DNA of 64,000 bases from Arctopsyche grandis (taxonomy: Eukaryota > Arthropoda > Insecta > Trichoptera > Hydropsychidae). The translations under genes were made by a program, and so were the position numbers. Below the pieces are notes generated by a model, which saw only the letters and a program-made list of their open reading frames with translations, was not told where the DNA came from and searched no databases. The stretch is taken from the NCBI RefSeq assembly GCF_051622035.1, contig NC_135355.1:32902486-32966485 (forward strand), given 5' to 3'. How positions within the stretch are numbered: the stretch's first letter is position 1; every line of letters starts with the position of its first letter. Positions 12,030 through 24,003 of this stretch are shown in pieces.

Positions 12030-12345
12030 AAACCAGGAAGGCCCAACAGGCAAACCACAATGCGCCTTCCTGGCCAATTACATATATAGTAAACAATTTA
12101 TAGAGCAAATTTGACAAACATTTTTGCAGTTTTATAAATTCGAGATGCTGAAAGCTCGAATTGTGCGAGAAATAGGACAAGGTTGCCAATTTATTGGAAC
12201 CGTTTCTATAGGAAACCAATAGAAACGATCGACCTACATAGAGTAACAAAGCCAAGGTCTGGCCAGCAGCACCAAGGCGGGGGTTTGAACCCGTGACTAC
12301 TCAGTTAAAAGCATTGCACGCTAACCACTGATTTATACTGCTCTC
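12030..12345 (-). repeat. SINE, reverse copy, diverged head
   Basis: On the minus strand the 3' hairpin of family A is perfect (CCAGGAAGGC...GCCTTCCTGG) and the body matches weakly. The head differs: a tRNA-like segment carrying the B-box-like GGGTTCAAACCCC lies at about 12276-12290. This may be a subfamily with another tRNA head sharing the same tail. Confidence 0.6.
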
Positions 12346-12570
12346 TATATGTATGTAGAGATTGCATGAATAAAGATAATAATATGTGCATACATACAAA
12401 CATGTGTATATTAATGTACATATCTACATACATACTTGAATTGAAAAAGTACGGGTCAAACTCAATACTAGAACATCAACCATCATAAGACAGACTAGCC
12501 GACTGACTGGTCAATATATGTAGTTGCATATTTTGCATTAGCGCTTCTGCATATCTTATAACAAATATAC

Positions 12571-12870
12571 CGGTCTCCGTCACGAGCCCGAATGTGAAAC
12601 GCCCGAAAACACAAATGTCAGAAGGCAAAGACCGAAAATCGAAAGATCTTAAGTCGAAAGATCAAAAAAAAAATGTGCGCGCACATTAATACGGGAGGAA
12701 AAGCCTGTTCCTCTTGTTCCTGTTGTATCCTGCTCGCGCAAATTAAGTGAGGATGTACGTGAGTATGTACCGTTTACCATGCACCCTTTTTTTTTGATCT
12801 TTCGACTTAAGATCTTTCGATTTTCGGTCTTTGCCTTCGGGTTTCACATTCGGGCTCGTGAGGTAGACCC
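12571..12870. mobile_element. MITE with 9-bp TSD, family M9, copy 1
   Basis: A 300-bp non-autonomous element. The left end reads CGGTCTCCGTCACGAGCCCG. The right end reverse-complemented reads GGGTCTACCTCACGAGCCCG. Long internal inverted arms of about 100 bp follow. It is flanked on both sides by CAAATATAC (12562-12570 and 12871-12879), a perfect 9-bp TSD. Nine-base duplications are typical of Mutator-like elements, which is the best guess for the superfamily. The middle carries a unique segment with CCTGTTCCTCTTGTTCC shared with the copies at 54815 and 55458. Confidence 0.8.
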
Positions 12871-12879
12871 CAAATATAC

Positions 12880-13999
12880 ATATATAATATAAAAATCGAA
12901 AGCGAAGTAAGAAGCGACTAGTAAAAATGTTTAGAAAATCTAAAGCGAAGTAATAAGAGACTAGTAAAAATGGTAATTTTTTCGATAAAAATTATCAGTC
13001 TTAATTTTGATTGAGGAAACATTCACATATAATACAGCATAATAAAACGAAAAAAATCCTTATGTAACAATTATAGAGACAGGTAATTTAAATTCGGTCT
13101 TCGTCGGCACATCTGTCAAGGCTTTTTTATTTCATGCGATCAATTTTTCGCCTCTTTTCCGAATGATTTTTCCGCGAAGATGTCAATGTCGCGATGTGGG
13201 CAGCCCGAAGTGAAATCATCGGATGACCTTCGCGAGGCGATATTGAAAATTCTTCGGCAATCTCGTTGCCCAACCGCTCCTTCGTGACATGTTGTGTCTG
13301 TCAAATGCAGAAGAATGTCCCATTTGTGCAACATCTGATCAAAAAGTGTCAGCGGTATAAATCACTCGAGCGTTTTCGAGAAACACCGCAAACGTTGACG
13401 TTTCCAAACAACCGCACATTCGACACATGTAGAAAGGTTAGAGTATATAATATGTAAAACAAAGACTAAATCCTGATAAACAATTTTAAGCTTTCATCTT
13501 TAATTTAAAAGCTGTTCGTCAAACTCCAATACTCTCAAAGATGATCGAACTGAATTTTAATGCTATTCAAATCTTACAATTATTAACGAAACATTTAACA
13601 TTTTTCGATTTAAAATGTCTGTTACAAAAGAAGAATCTTTTTATCGTAAAATACAGATTTCGAGAGGGAAAAGATTCTGCGTATCGGTTAGATTACTTTT
13701 GCCAGAATATTATTACTTTTGATATTAATCAAATGAATAATTGTGACATTGGACCTGTGAAATCTATGAAAAAAAATGTGAAACGACCGAACGCCATATT
13801 GAATTTGAAAAGAGCATAATACCTATATAAAGAAGAAAATATATACATATATAATTATTTCCTTTTATTACAGAAACATTCTACGAGATGCAGCTTTTAC
13901 AATACTTAAAAAAAACAAATAATTCAGGAAATTATGATGCAATTTCAAAGATTAACACTTTACACATTATCAAATATCCAAATCAAGTTCCGAATCTCC
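12880..13999. other. spacer, no confident gene
   Basis: A GC-richer patch at 13130-13400 has short open frames on both strands. None is recognised, and there is no convincing splice context. The rest is AT-rich. Confidence 0.35.
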
Positions 14000-14302
14000 A
14001 AGTGCAGACACACACAGTGGTACGCGCCGCTTGTTTTTATTTTTTTTAGATATTTTCGCACATGCAAAAAAAACGCAGGCATGCCTAGTCTGTACCGTCG
14101 CGATCCTTCCCAAAACTGGAGATTTTTCTGTGACATTTTATCCTTGTATTGACAGTGATCGATAACGTTGTTGCCCATATTTGAAGAAATATGGAAGAAA
14201 CTCGCCGAAATAATAAAATCGTATGAATTTATTAACAATGACATATTGGCACACCTATCACAGCTGGAGTCTACCTAAACATATTTGAGTGTGCCTTACT
14301 AT
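14000..14302 (-). repeat. unclassified dispersed repeat (family U), copy 1
   Basis: On the minus strand the copy has the family landmarks AGACTCCAGCTGTGATAGG, ATCGATCACTGTCAATAC and AAGGATAAAAT. Other copies lie at 17735-18215 (minus), 26715-27580 (plus, interrupted), 29265-29490 (plus) and 41280-41580 (plus). No terminal inverted repeat or coding frame was found, so the class is unknown. Confidence 0.55.
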
Positions 14303-14914
14303 TTAACCCTTTCAGGAGTACGACCGTACGGGTACGGGAAAAGTAAAATGGCCCCGCCAGAGTATGGCCGTACCCGTACGGTTTGACACGTTCAATCACT
14401 CAAAATACTCTACCTCTCTCATTGTTCGACATATTTGCATCTCGTTTTTTTCAAGTGTTGCTGAGGTTTCTCTTTCACTCTTGTGTATATATATTTTTGT
14501 ATTCGAATAAAGAAACCAAATTTAACGAGGCGTGAAAGCCAGTTAAATTTTTATGACTGAACCATGATGACAATTTTTTTTCTAAAGTAATATTTTCCAC
14601 AAGTAAAAAATATAAAATATATTCCGAACGAATAACATTGAAACGTCTGACTAAATTTAGTTCATTTGACCCTCATAAAAATAATTTAGCGTAAAATTAT
14701 AGATTTATTTTCGAGAGAATTTGGTCCGGGATGCAACGCAAAGCCGCCGCCGGGCAATAAATCAATCATATAATCGAGCGAAATATGTCAACTTTAAAAC
14801 TTCCCACAAAATAAGAGTGTTCGCTCGGATTTTTCAAGTCAGTTGATTCCGAAAATAAAAATTAATCCTGAGACGTTTCTGGTGTTCAAATTAACTCACT
14901 ACTCAAAAGGTTAA
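14303..14914. mobile_element. piggyBac-like MITE flanked by TTAA
   Basis: Both ends are TTAA tetranucleotides, the piggyBac target site. The left end reads TTAACCCTTTCAGGAGTACG and the right end, reversed, TTAACCTTTTGAGTAGTGAG, about 16 of 20 positions alike. Just inside the left end is an inverted pair around ACCGTACGGGTACGG (14325-14383). No transposase frame is present. A related TTAACC-type element is at 52163-52493. Confidence 0.5.
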
Positions 14915-16849
14915 GGTCAAACAGTCAATGGAAATTGATAATACATAATTAGATGCGCAGACATATGTACATATGTATGTAAGTATGATTCTCTAATATA
15001 TCCAAAATGGTGGAAAATCACTTTATTAATGTAATAAATATGTATGCATGTGTCATGATAAATATGATAATTCGATAAATATGATAATATTTTTGATGCA
15101 AATTTTAATATTATCTAATTTACATATATTATATACTTAATATACTTAAATTTAAATATCGCCAATTGACAAAATAGCCGGGAGTAAAATTTTGCATATT
15201 TAAACTAGTTATTATGTATATTAAATAAAACAAGTCATACAAAAATTGAATCAGCAATAAAAATAATAGTTTTTTGACCTTTCAAAATACATGGTCACAA
15301 AACCATCCTAGGGGGCATTCCTCTAATTATAAAAAATACAACATATTAAAGATATGAAATGACATACGTAAAAATATTTGGCATAACATAAATTATGTGG
15401 GATAATATTTTAGATATTGTATTATATGTACATTTAACCTTCTAAGAAAATTTTGCACAAGTTTGATTAATTTTGTAACGTCGGCTATAATATGCAAATA
15501 CATACATACCTATACAACCCAAGACAATCTTCGTCTTCGACGAATTGAATTTCGACACACGAAAAAACATATGAATCCGATTTGATTGACTAAAACACAT
15601 TTTGACCAAATATAAAATAAATTCCGACTTATTTAATATTCATCATTCTAACATCATACAAATGGAACACGACACTTTTCAATCAGATACATATGTACAT
15701 ATAATACATACGTACATATAGCGGATCATCAGCATTCACGTTGCAAGCTCAACAATGCTAATTGTGAACTTTAAATTTGGAAAGTATGCTGGAGTGTGCA
15801 ATATATCTATAATAAATAGCGCTTCTAACAAGGCTTGTAAAACGTTTCCTCACAAAATGAGCGAAAATCGGCCAATTAGCGGACACTGAGATTGAGAATG
15901 TGAATGGTCAATAATAATAATCAAAAAAAAAAATCGTTCACATTTCGAAATGCCGATCGAAATAAAACAAGTTGAATAAAATTAAATTACACGAATTTAA
16001 TACACCTATTAATATGTACGGATAAACTTTAGTCGAACTTAACATGTAAACTAAATTTCAACACAATGCAATGGGACCAAACGACACAAATAAAACGGGT
16101 TTATGAATGAGCGACAAGGTTGTAAAATTAAAAAGAAAAAAAAATAACGGATCGATACGTCTAAGTAATGATGATAATAATTAATTCCATACACCAGATG
16201 GATGCGACACTGTTCAATGATGTGAAACACATCGAAATAAACATTCTGTCAAGAGCGGTTACCGTTATGCAAGCGCATTCGTTCGTAAAGGTCAAAATCA
16301 ATATACATATGTATGTACATATTACACTTGTAAACAACAACAAACTCTGGGCAAGTTCAACTTTTATTGACGAATTTTAAAGGGTGCTGTCGCGATGACG
16401 CATACTAACGAGTAGTATACCGTCTTGCCATTTCATAAAATAGACGTAGATCTGTCGTACAATCAATTGGATGATTTGTCACAACGGGCGAAAACACACT
16501 GAGTGGTATGGAACGTTATGTGTCCTTGACTTCCCGCTGTGCACGTGCATAATATGTTTTGGAGGTCGCACGTGTATGCATATCCATTAGGGATCCCAAA
16601 TCCGAATATTCGAATACTTTTGTATCAATTTGCTCAATTTCTATCGAAAATGCTGTCATAGCTATTAGTATTTCATAATGCTGCCGGTATGTGTGAATGT
16701 GTCTGTACGGTTCAATATCGAACTTTGTTTTGTGACTTTCTGATATTCCTCAAATACATAGATAAAGTCATGGGTCGGTCACACCCCAAATTTTTACTTT
16801 ATCTACATATGTTATAACATATATCCCTGAATTTTGAAATACCGAAAAA
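14915..16849. other. AT-rich spacer, no gene seen
   Basis: Only AT-rich sequence with scattered microsatellites (14960-14985, 15690-15720). No gene recognised. Confidence 0.4.
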
Positions 16850-17150
16850 CTCGAAATTAACCAGACATCTATGAATTTAAACTTGTACATAAATGTTATT
16901 ATATATAAATCATATTCAATAGTGGTGTAATAGTGGGTAGAATAGTTTTTACCAATTAGACGGAGGACCCTTTTCAACAATGAAAGCATTGGCAAATTCT
17001 TTTAGGAAACGATCGACTTGCGAGTCACAAAAATATACAGTATAAGTCAGACAGCAGTTGAATTCAGCATTAAAGAATGCTGAATTCAACAGCATTCTTT
17101 GATACTGTTGAATTCGAATCTTTATTAGCACGGGATCGAACCCGGCAACC
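16850..17150 (-). repeat. SINE family A, reverse copy
   Basis: Minus-strand copy with the B box GGTTCGATCCC (rc at about 17131-17143) and the usual body. A small local inverted duplication (GAATGCTGAATTCAACAG, 17080-17117) interrupts it. Confidence 0.65.
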
Positions 17151-17186
17151 TTCTTGAGTGATTAACATAAACGCAATTTGCTATTA

Positions 17187-17631
17187 AGGTCTGACCGCAC
17201 TATACGACAACCGAACGATCCGTCACATCACAACAGTGTGCGACAATATTAAGTAAACCGCACTTGAACGACAGTAAATTATGTCAATCATTCGTTCGGT
17301 AACTTGGAGCAAGATGGACGAAACGGACGCTATTATAATATCGCTGATATGCGAGGAAGAACAGTCGAGAAAACCTAAAAGATTATGGCTACATGCTATT
17401 TCAAAGTCACGATATGAAGAAGGAGAATAATTGTCGCAAAGCAACCCCCCACTCAACGACAACTTGCGCCAAAGTTCGTCGAAAAGTCAACTTTGACGCA
17501 AGGTGTCGTTCTACGTCATGCGACTGTCGCGCAGTGCGTTTTGTCTCATACAATTTCATACAAACAATATTTGTTCGCGTACTGTTGTGAAGTGTCGGAT
17601 CGTTCGATTGTCGCATAGTGCGGTCAAAGCT
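17187..17631 (+). mobile_element. PIF/Harbinger element, internally deleted
   Basis: A 445-bp element with ends AGGTCTGACCGCACTA (left) and, reversed, AGCTTTGACCGCACTA (right). Inverted similarity extends about 47 bp through CGAACGATCCG and CACAACAGT. It is flanked on both sides by TTA (17184-17186, 17632-17634), the 3-bp TSD of PIF/Harbinger. It still carries the beginning of a Harbinger-type transposase frame at 17314-17430, so it derives from an autonomous copy by internal deletion. Confidence 0.75.
17314..17430 (+). pseudogene. N-terminal remnant of Harbinger (ALP1-like) transposase
   Basis: A 38-codon frame beginning MDETDAIIISLICEEEQSRK and continuing PKRLWLHAISKSRYEEGE before a stop. 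The basic/aromatic pattern (R-L-W-x-H-x-I-x-x-x-R) is the characteristic N-terminus of PIF/Harbinger transposases and their domesticated ALP1-like relatives, which then normally continue into the DDE nuclease. Here nothing more of the nuclease is present. It lies within an element with Harbinger ends and TSD, which supports the call. Confidence 0.6.
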
Positions 17632-17734
17632 TTAGTATGTATGAATGTGTCTGTACGGTTCAATATCGAATTTTTTTTGTGACTTTCTAATATTCCTCAA
17701 ATTTCATAGATAGTCATCGGTTGGTCACATCCGA

Positions 17735-18215
17735 TTTTTTTTATAGTTTTGCACACGCAAAAAAACGGTAGCACGCCTAATTTACAGTCGCGATCCTTAC
17801 CAAAATTCAACCCCTGGAGTGTTTTCGGCGATGTTTTACACTTGCATTGAGATATGACATAAGAAATGTACATACATATGTATGTATGAGAAACAAAATA
17901 ATAACCTTTTCCAAATATTTTAATACTATAGTTTAATTATGCAATGTTCTACATATTTTTTCATGCCTTTATTCTTTACTTTTTAATTTGTTTTCCTTAT
18001 ATTTATCTTTTTCATTTTTGTAAAAATCTATTATTGGACTCGGATGTTACATTATTTATTTACTATTTGTTTTTTTATACATATCTATGTACATCCTGTC
18101 TGTTGATTTTTCAATTAATAAAATAAAAAAAATAAAAAATAAGATCGTATAATGACATGAAAACACACCTATCACAGCTGGAGTGTCCACCTAGGCGTGT
18201 CTTAGAGTGTGTTCT
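17735..18215 (-). repeat. unclassified dispersed repeat (family U), copy 2
   Basis: Carries the family landmarks CACAGCTGGAGTG and CGATCCTTACCAAAA in the same order as the 14000-14302 copy. It is lengthened by about 280 bp of extra AT-rich sequence (17880-18150) in the middle. Confidence 0.5.
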
Positions 18216-18729
18216 TACTATAATTGGCTGTTATTGATTTAAGCTAGGTTTTTTTTCATCTTCAAACTAAACATTCACCTTAAGTCGGGCGATTTGTTTG
18301 TATTAAGAACGGACGATTATAGTATAATATTATTAATTTACGATACATTAACAGATTAATAAAAATGATTTAATGCGTAGTTCAAAGAGCAATTAAAATT
18401 TTACAACTTCTAGCCCTAGTTAATTTAACGAGCCATAAAGCACATATGCATCGAACATTCACCAAATTGTATAACCTTGTACATCTACAGACCCGCATAC
18501 TTTGACATTGGACCTTCTAAAACCAATTATTACGAAACACCAATTAAGAAAAAATCAATCTCTTCTCTTGCGTTGTTTTTTTCTTCTTCAAATTATTATT
18601 TATTTCAATATCAACATCCTCGTAGTGCTTTCATTATGATTACGCACACAAAACATGCGAAAGTTGCAAAGTACCGAAAGTGAAAACGCGTAAGGTGACG
18701 CAATTACGCTCGCAGCGTCTTCTCTCGTT

Positions 18730-19162
18730 TTACACATTTTCATAGCCTCGGTGGTCCACCAATACGATTACATCGATATATACATATATGTACATATGTA
18801 CATGTGTATAAACAATTCGAGGAATATGAGTAATGTGTCCGGACGACGAACCGGAACAGGGAGGGCTTGACGAACCGGGTCCGGTCGGGTCGGACAAAAG
18901 TAAAAGTTGGCTGTTGAATGTCGACAGTGCATCATTGAAAAGCGGATTTTCCGGATTCGCAATGAAACTGACTGTAGGCGAACTTGACCCGAACTTTGTC
19001 CCTTCGATTTCCCGAGGTGCGTTGACCCTTAATTGAGGACGCTTACTGAACATGCTGAAGTGGTCAAAGTCGAAAATGGTTACTCACTCGTCAATTAAGA
19101 TCGGTTCACTGCAGACAGGAACGCGAAAATGATGATGAATACCAACACAATGATTGTAAATA
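18730..19162 (-). other. possible C-terminal exons of an unrecognised membrane protein
   Basis: Minus strand. After an acceptor-like TTTTTTTAG (ending at 19163), one frame reads FTIIVLVFIIIFAFLSA, a good transmembrane helix. A GTGAAC donor follows about 70 bp before a long open frame (about 19040 down to 18730) reading RPQLRVNAPREIEGTKFG and, further on, FIANPENPLFNDALSTFNSQ. The hydrophobic helix next to a basic, then Ser/Pro-rich, segment looks like the membrane anchor and cytoplasmic tail of a single-pass protein. I do not recognise the family. A strong GTGAGT donor just downstream is in another frame. The frame ends through a microsatellite, so the 3' limit is unclear. It may be chance. 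Confidence 0.25.
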
Positions 19163-19349
19163 CTAAAAAAATGCAATACAATAGTAAGTCGGTATACAAA
19201 TGGATTCATTTGTTTTGAAAAAAATAATTAATTCAATTCTATTAATTGTTTATTTTGTTTAAATAAAATACAATTCTTATACAGACTTATTTCTTCCGAA
19301 TGGAACTGGTTAATTAAATGAGCCAATTCACGAAGATAAGTCTGCCAAT

Positions 19350-20070
19350 AAATTAATGGCTACGAAATTTGTCGAAGCTAAATATGCTACAAAAGATACT
19401 GTAGAGAAGGAGCCATTAAACCCAACAAATTAATTTTAGGCTAAGAAATTTGTTGAAGCAAAAGATGCTACGACAGTTCCTGCGAGCTATTGAACTAAAC
19501 ATATCTCTCTACTTTGTTTCTGAGAAGCTTTTGTATAATATATTTTGTACATGTAATGTTTGGCTGCAAAAATTGTAGGAGCGCCAAATGCTACGACAGA
19601 TTTGAACAGACGTCAAATCCAGAAACAAATCCCTCAACTTATTTTGTTGAACAAAATAAGTTTTGCCTACGAAATTTTCTGTAGGGAAAGATGGTATGAC
19701 AGATCCTGCGAGCCATTAAACCCAGTAAACAAATCTCTCAACTTTGTTTCTGAGAAGCTTTTAACAAAATAGTTTTTGCCTACGAAATTTGTCGTAGCGA
19801 AGGCTGTTACGATAGATCCTACGACATTAAACCTAATAAATAAATCTCTCGAATACATTTCTGAGAATATTTCAAAATCGAATTTACCTACAAAATTTTT
19901 TGAAGCAAAAGATGCTAAGACAGATTTTTAGCACAATATTCAAATCGTTTTTGAGAATCTTTTGTCGAAGAGAATAATTTTAGCTTACAAAATTTGTTGT
20001 GGTTAAAGATGCTACGACAGATTCTACGAGACATTAAACCCAAAAAACAAATCTCTTGTCTTCGTTTTTG
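19350..20070. repeat. decayed tandem array, ~110-bp unit
   Basis: Seven diverged units, each starting near GCCTACGAAATTTGTCG and followed by AAAGATGCTACGACAG-like and AAATCTCTC-like blocks. Unit starts are near 19359, 19438, 19561, 19667, 19777, 19887 and 19983, so spacing is about 80-123 bp and mostly near 110. Short open frames in it (e.g. 19560-19772) are repeat artefacts. Confidence 0.65.
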
Positions 20071-23000
20071 AAAATTTCAAAAGTTCTCTTCGAAAAAAAT
20101 TTGTTTTTCTTTTAATAAACAGCTACGCCAAACAAATTTCAAGTGTTCTGACCAATATCTAAGTCAAAAATCCATAGAATTTTTCCTAATTGTTCTTAAA
20201 TTAAAAAAATATGACGTTATAACTTAGGTACTAATATTTACAAATAAAAAATTTTGTATCGTCTATGTAAATTATTATACATCAACGAAACGATTTATCA
20301 CTTGATTTGTCTGTCGTAGCGATGCAATCATATTTCTTTTGTACTGATTTTACGATCGCTTAGCTTTTATTGAGTAATTCGTTTCGGAGAATTTTTTGTG
20401 GACAAACAACTAATTAGACTGCAGTTAGCAAATGATTTACAATTTAGTCCATTCCACTGTTAAATAATATTTCGAATCCTTGAAAGATCTACATACTAGT
20501 TTGTTAGATTGCCCAACTAATTGTTTGACAGGTCGTTGGGTCCTTAATTGAAATGAAACTTAGAAATACGCTCCAAAAAGCAATTCCGAGAATTACTGAT
20601 GCAATGATAAATTGTATTTTTGTTAAACAATGAGTGTTACGCAGAAACAAACCCACTATCCACGGTGACTATTCACCATATATATTATATATATGTACAT
20701 AAATTTGCCAAAGAAATGTTGAAAATATTATTCAATACGTATTATTTGCATATATGAAATAAATCAAGATCAAGCTGACCCAAATTAACTCGTTTCCTTA
20801 CCGCACCAAGTCTTCAATCAATTGAATGATTTGTAATGTGTTCAAATGCAATGTGGTTGACTTTCCCCATAAATTTTCCATCGCAATTGAAATTTATGAA
20901 TAAGTTCCACTCGGGCTTTTTTTCATGACTTAAACCTCGCATTGAAATAACCTCACAGTCTAATCTGGTCAAAATTCAATTGGATTTTGAAAATGTGAAA
21001 AATGAAAATGCGAAATTGATTTCGGATTATTCAAATTTATTAAACGAAAAAAGAAATGTAATCGCGTAATATTCAAATCATGAAGTAATTTTGATACGAA
21101 TTTCACAACAGACAGTTTCGTGAAAATAATTCAATAGTTTATACGTACATTACTTTATGCGAAATGATGATTAGGATTTCAGTTTGGCGATGACGAATCA
21201 CATATATTTTTAACAAATTACTTTTTTTGGACTTTCAGCTTTATAAGTGGTTCAAGAGCACACGATCTTTCGGGACTTTGATTGGGTCAATTTACTACTT
21301 GTAAAAAAAAAAACAATTAAGAAATTCAATTCCAGAAGTTTTTAGAAATATTTTCATACCAAATTATTTTTAGAAGACAATTTAGTATAGATATAGGTGA
21401 AGAGACAATTATTTGTCCTCTTACACTAGTCTCTATACTGAAGAACTATGGACGAAATACAAGCAGGAGACAATGAAGATGATACAAATAAAATACAACT
21501 ACTACCGAGCTCTCTTCGGGCTACCAAGGGGTTGCAAACGCGTCGTATATGTTTGTTAAAAGGCATGCATTCTCAGGATGAGAGCGGCCTCCCTACATTA
21601 TCGTGTCTCTTTATCTTCAAATTAAAATCTTGCTGCCGCGATAACTAATTTCCGTTCATCACTGTATGTACATATATTCGATGGATGGAACTGCTTCACC
21701 GACCACCATAAATTATTTGTCAATTGATTAATGACTTATTTGAATTATTTATTTACTTTTATTATATGTATATTATTATTATATTTATTTAATAATTTGT
21801 ATTATGTGTAAATGTTTTTTATATGGACAATAGGATTGCACTATTCTTCCTATCGTCAGGGATAAACATTATTAGCATTATATGTCGAAGTTAAATCAAT
21901 CCAATGAAATAATGCAAATTATAAAATATAATAAAACTTGCATATAAAAAAAATTTCATTGCTTTCCGTACTTTTTGTAATGAAAAACGGCATTTACATA
22001 ATTTCATTACAAATGAAATATAAAATCGATATTTTTATCAATCAAACATAATAACATATTAATCGACCGATGTACAAAATCCAACGGATGTACATAATTT
22101 GAAGCAATTTTCCGATTTTTTTTTCATCATTACAAGTTATATAAGATTACTAACTCTTACACGAACAACCATTTTCTGAAAAAATAGAGATACGTTCATA
22201 ATCACAGTCATACCACAAAAATTTACATCCAAAAATTAGACTAGAAAAATTCAAAAAATTCTAATTAAAAAGACGCGTGAACAATTTAGATAAATTTTCC
22301 GTATGTAACAGAGCGTTGATAATTAAACGAGTAAAAGTGTGCGTATTCCACGACTGATTTCTATAAAACGATCGCGTTTGATACGAGAAATATGAATATT
22401 TTACATAACGCGGTGAAATCGTCGATATTTACATACATACATACAACTTACATATACAATCTAAGCGTAGTTTTTTACGAACGAATGTACACATGTCATT
22501 AACTATCGAAAGTTTGAGAAGCTGCGGTTCGCGGGTGCATCTTTCGGAAATGCATTTGCAACACGACAAGTTCACCTTAACCCGAAGTGCGACCTGTTCT
22601 CTCACTAAATAATTGCGAAAAACAATAAGAACGTGATCGATGATGGCTGAAACGGCACACCGTTCGCGTTTCCCACCGTCGTATTGCCATTTGCTTATAC
22701 TATGGTGCATAATTACCCCCATTGACAATGAGATTAGGAATTAATTAGTGTGGAAAAGCGGTCAGAGAACATTCGAATGCGATGCAATCAAAACTAATTA
22801 ACAAAAAGTGACAAAATACTGTCAAGGACTGTTTATATATAATTGAAAGTAAATCTCTAGATTTTTCTCATACAAATTTTCATATATGTATGTACATATA
22901 AAACGTAAATATTACTCGGTAATGTATCGTTGTGTGAGAGTAGTTTTTTTTTTTTTTGACATTGAACTTGAACTTGGGGATGTTTAGTGGAGATGTTTGT

Positions 23001-23431
23001 TAGTTTTTAAAGCAAAACAACAATAAACAAACAAACAAACGACGACGTTTAGGCGAGCAAACGAAAAAGAAAGTGATTCCGCACAAACGAGTATTGTTGA
23101 GAAAGTCGTACGAGCAACATCGGCCAGAGTGCGCATTAAAACGAAACACGATTGCACTCGATCGACCAATGAATGCGCAACATAATAATGAATAAGTCAG
23201 TTTGAAATTGGATCATATCGTCCGTATGTGATTCAATCCGATCGATTGAGTCCCAAGAAAGTCCGACAACTCGAAAATTTTCCATTAATACCATTAAATT
23301 GGCATATTAGACTAATCGATTGATGACGCTCAAAGCTACATATAAATACATACATACGTATATGAGATCGACTATGTTGTGAAGCAGAACCGCATAAAAG
23401 CTTTCAACTTACAACACAATATATATGTACG
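20071..23431. other. AT-rich spacer, no gene recognised
   Basis: Contains a few modest open frames (22429-22728 minus, 22984-23169 minus, 21448-21648 plus) without recognisable domains or splice context. A somewhat GC-richer patch lies at 22500-22730. Nothing could be assigned. Confidence 0.35.
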
Positions 23432-24003
23432 TCATGGTCGTCGTTGCTGGAACAATTAGGACTTTATGTCCCTAATAATTATGTGCGTGGTAGACATCCG
23501 CATTTAATGGTTGTACCTCCTGCCCGCACAGTTCTTTATCGGATGGTTCCTATTCCAAGAGCTATCCGACTTCTCAATGAAATCGTTGCTGCTGAGCCTG
23601 AATGTGATATTTTTCACCTCCGTGAGCGTAGGTTATCGGAGATTATTCGAACCTATATGTCTGATAGCCTGCGCTCATGCTTATTTTCATAATTGATTGT
23701 GATGTATGAGTGGAATTTTGATCTTCTCCCTTCCATTTGGGCTTCGCAGGAATGTTTTTTATTTGCGGCTGGTTCATATATATTTGTGATGGCTTTAGGT
23801 GCAAGACCCATGTATTATTTTATATTTTTACTTCATCTGCTACTACATATTATAATGCTATTGTTTTACATTTTATGATTACTTATAAATATATTTTTTG
23901 TTTGTGTGTATATGTATGTATATATTTTTATTTTTCTCATCATTGTGGCGCATTAGGGACTCCTGTAATGCCACAATGGTCCAAAATCAAACTTAAGCAA
24001 ACA
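23432..24003 (+). mobile_element. jockey/CR1-like LINE, 3'-terminal fragment (copy A)
   Basis: A 5'-truncated LINE preserving the ORF2 C-terminus. The frame at 23444-23692 reads [20 protein letters not shown] and then ARTVLYRMVPIPRAIRLLNE, a region found downstream of the RT in many insect LINEs. It ends in a hairpin at 23941-23978 (CATTGTGGC...GCCACAATG). Related copies: 30300-30560 (minus), 31853-32240 (plus), 58606-59462 (plus). Confidence 0.7.

Noticed and set aside
13130-13400. GC-richer patch with protein-like frames on both strands
   Set aside because: No recognisable domain, no partner exon, and weak splice signals; left as unexplained spacer.
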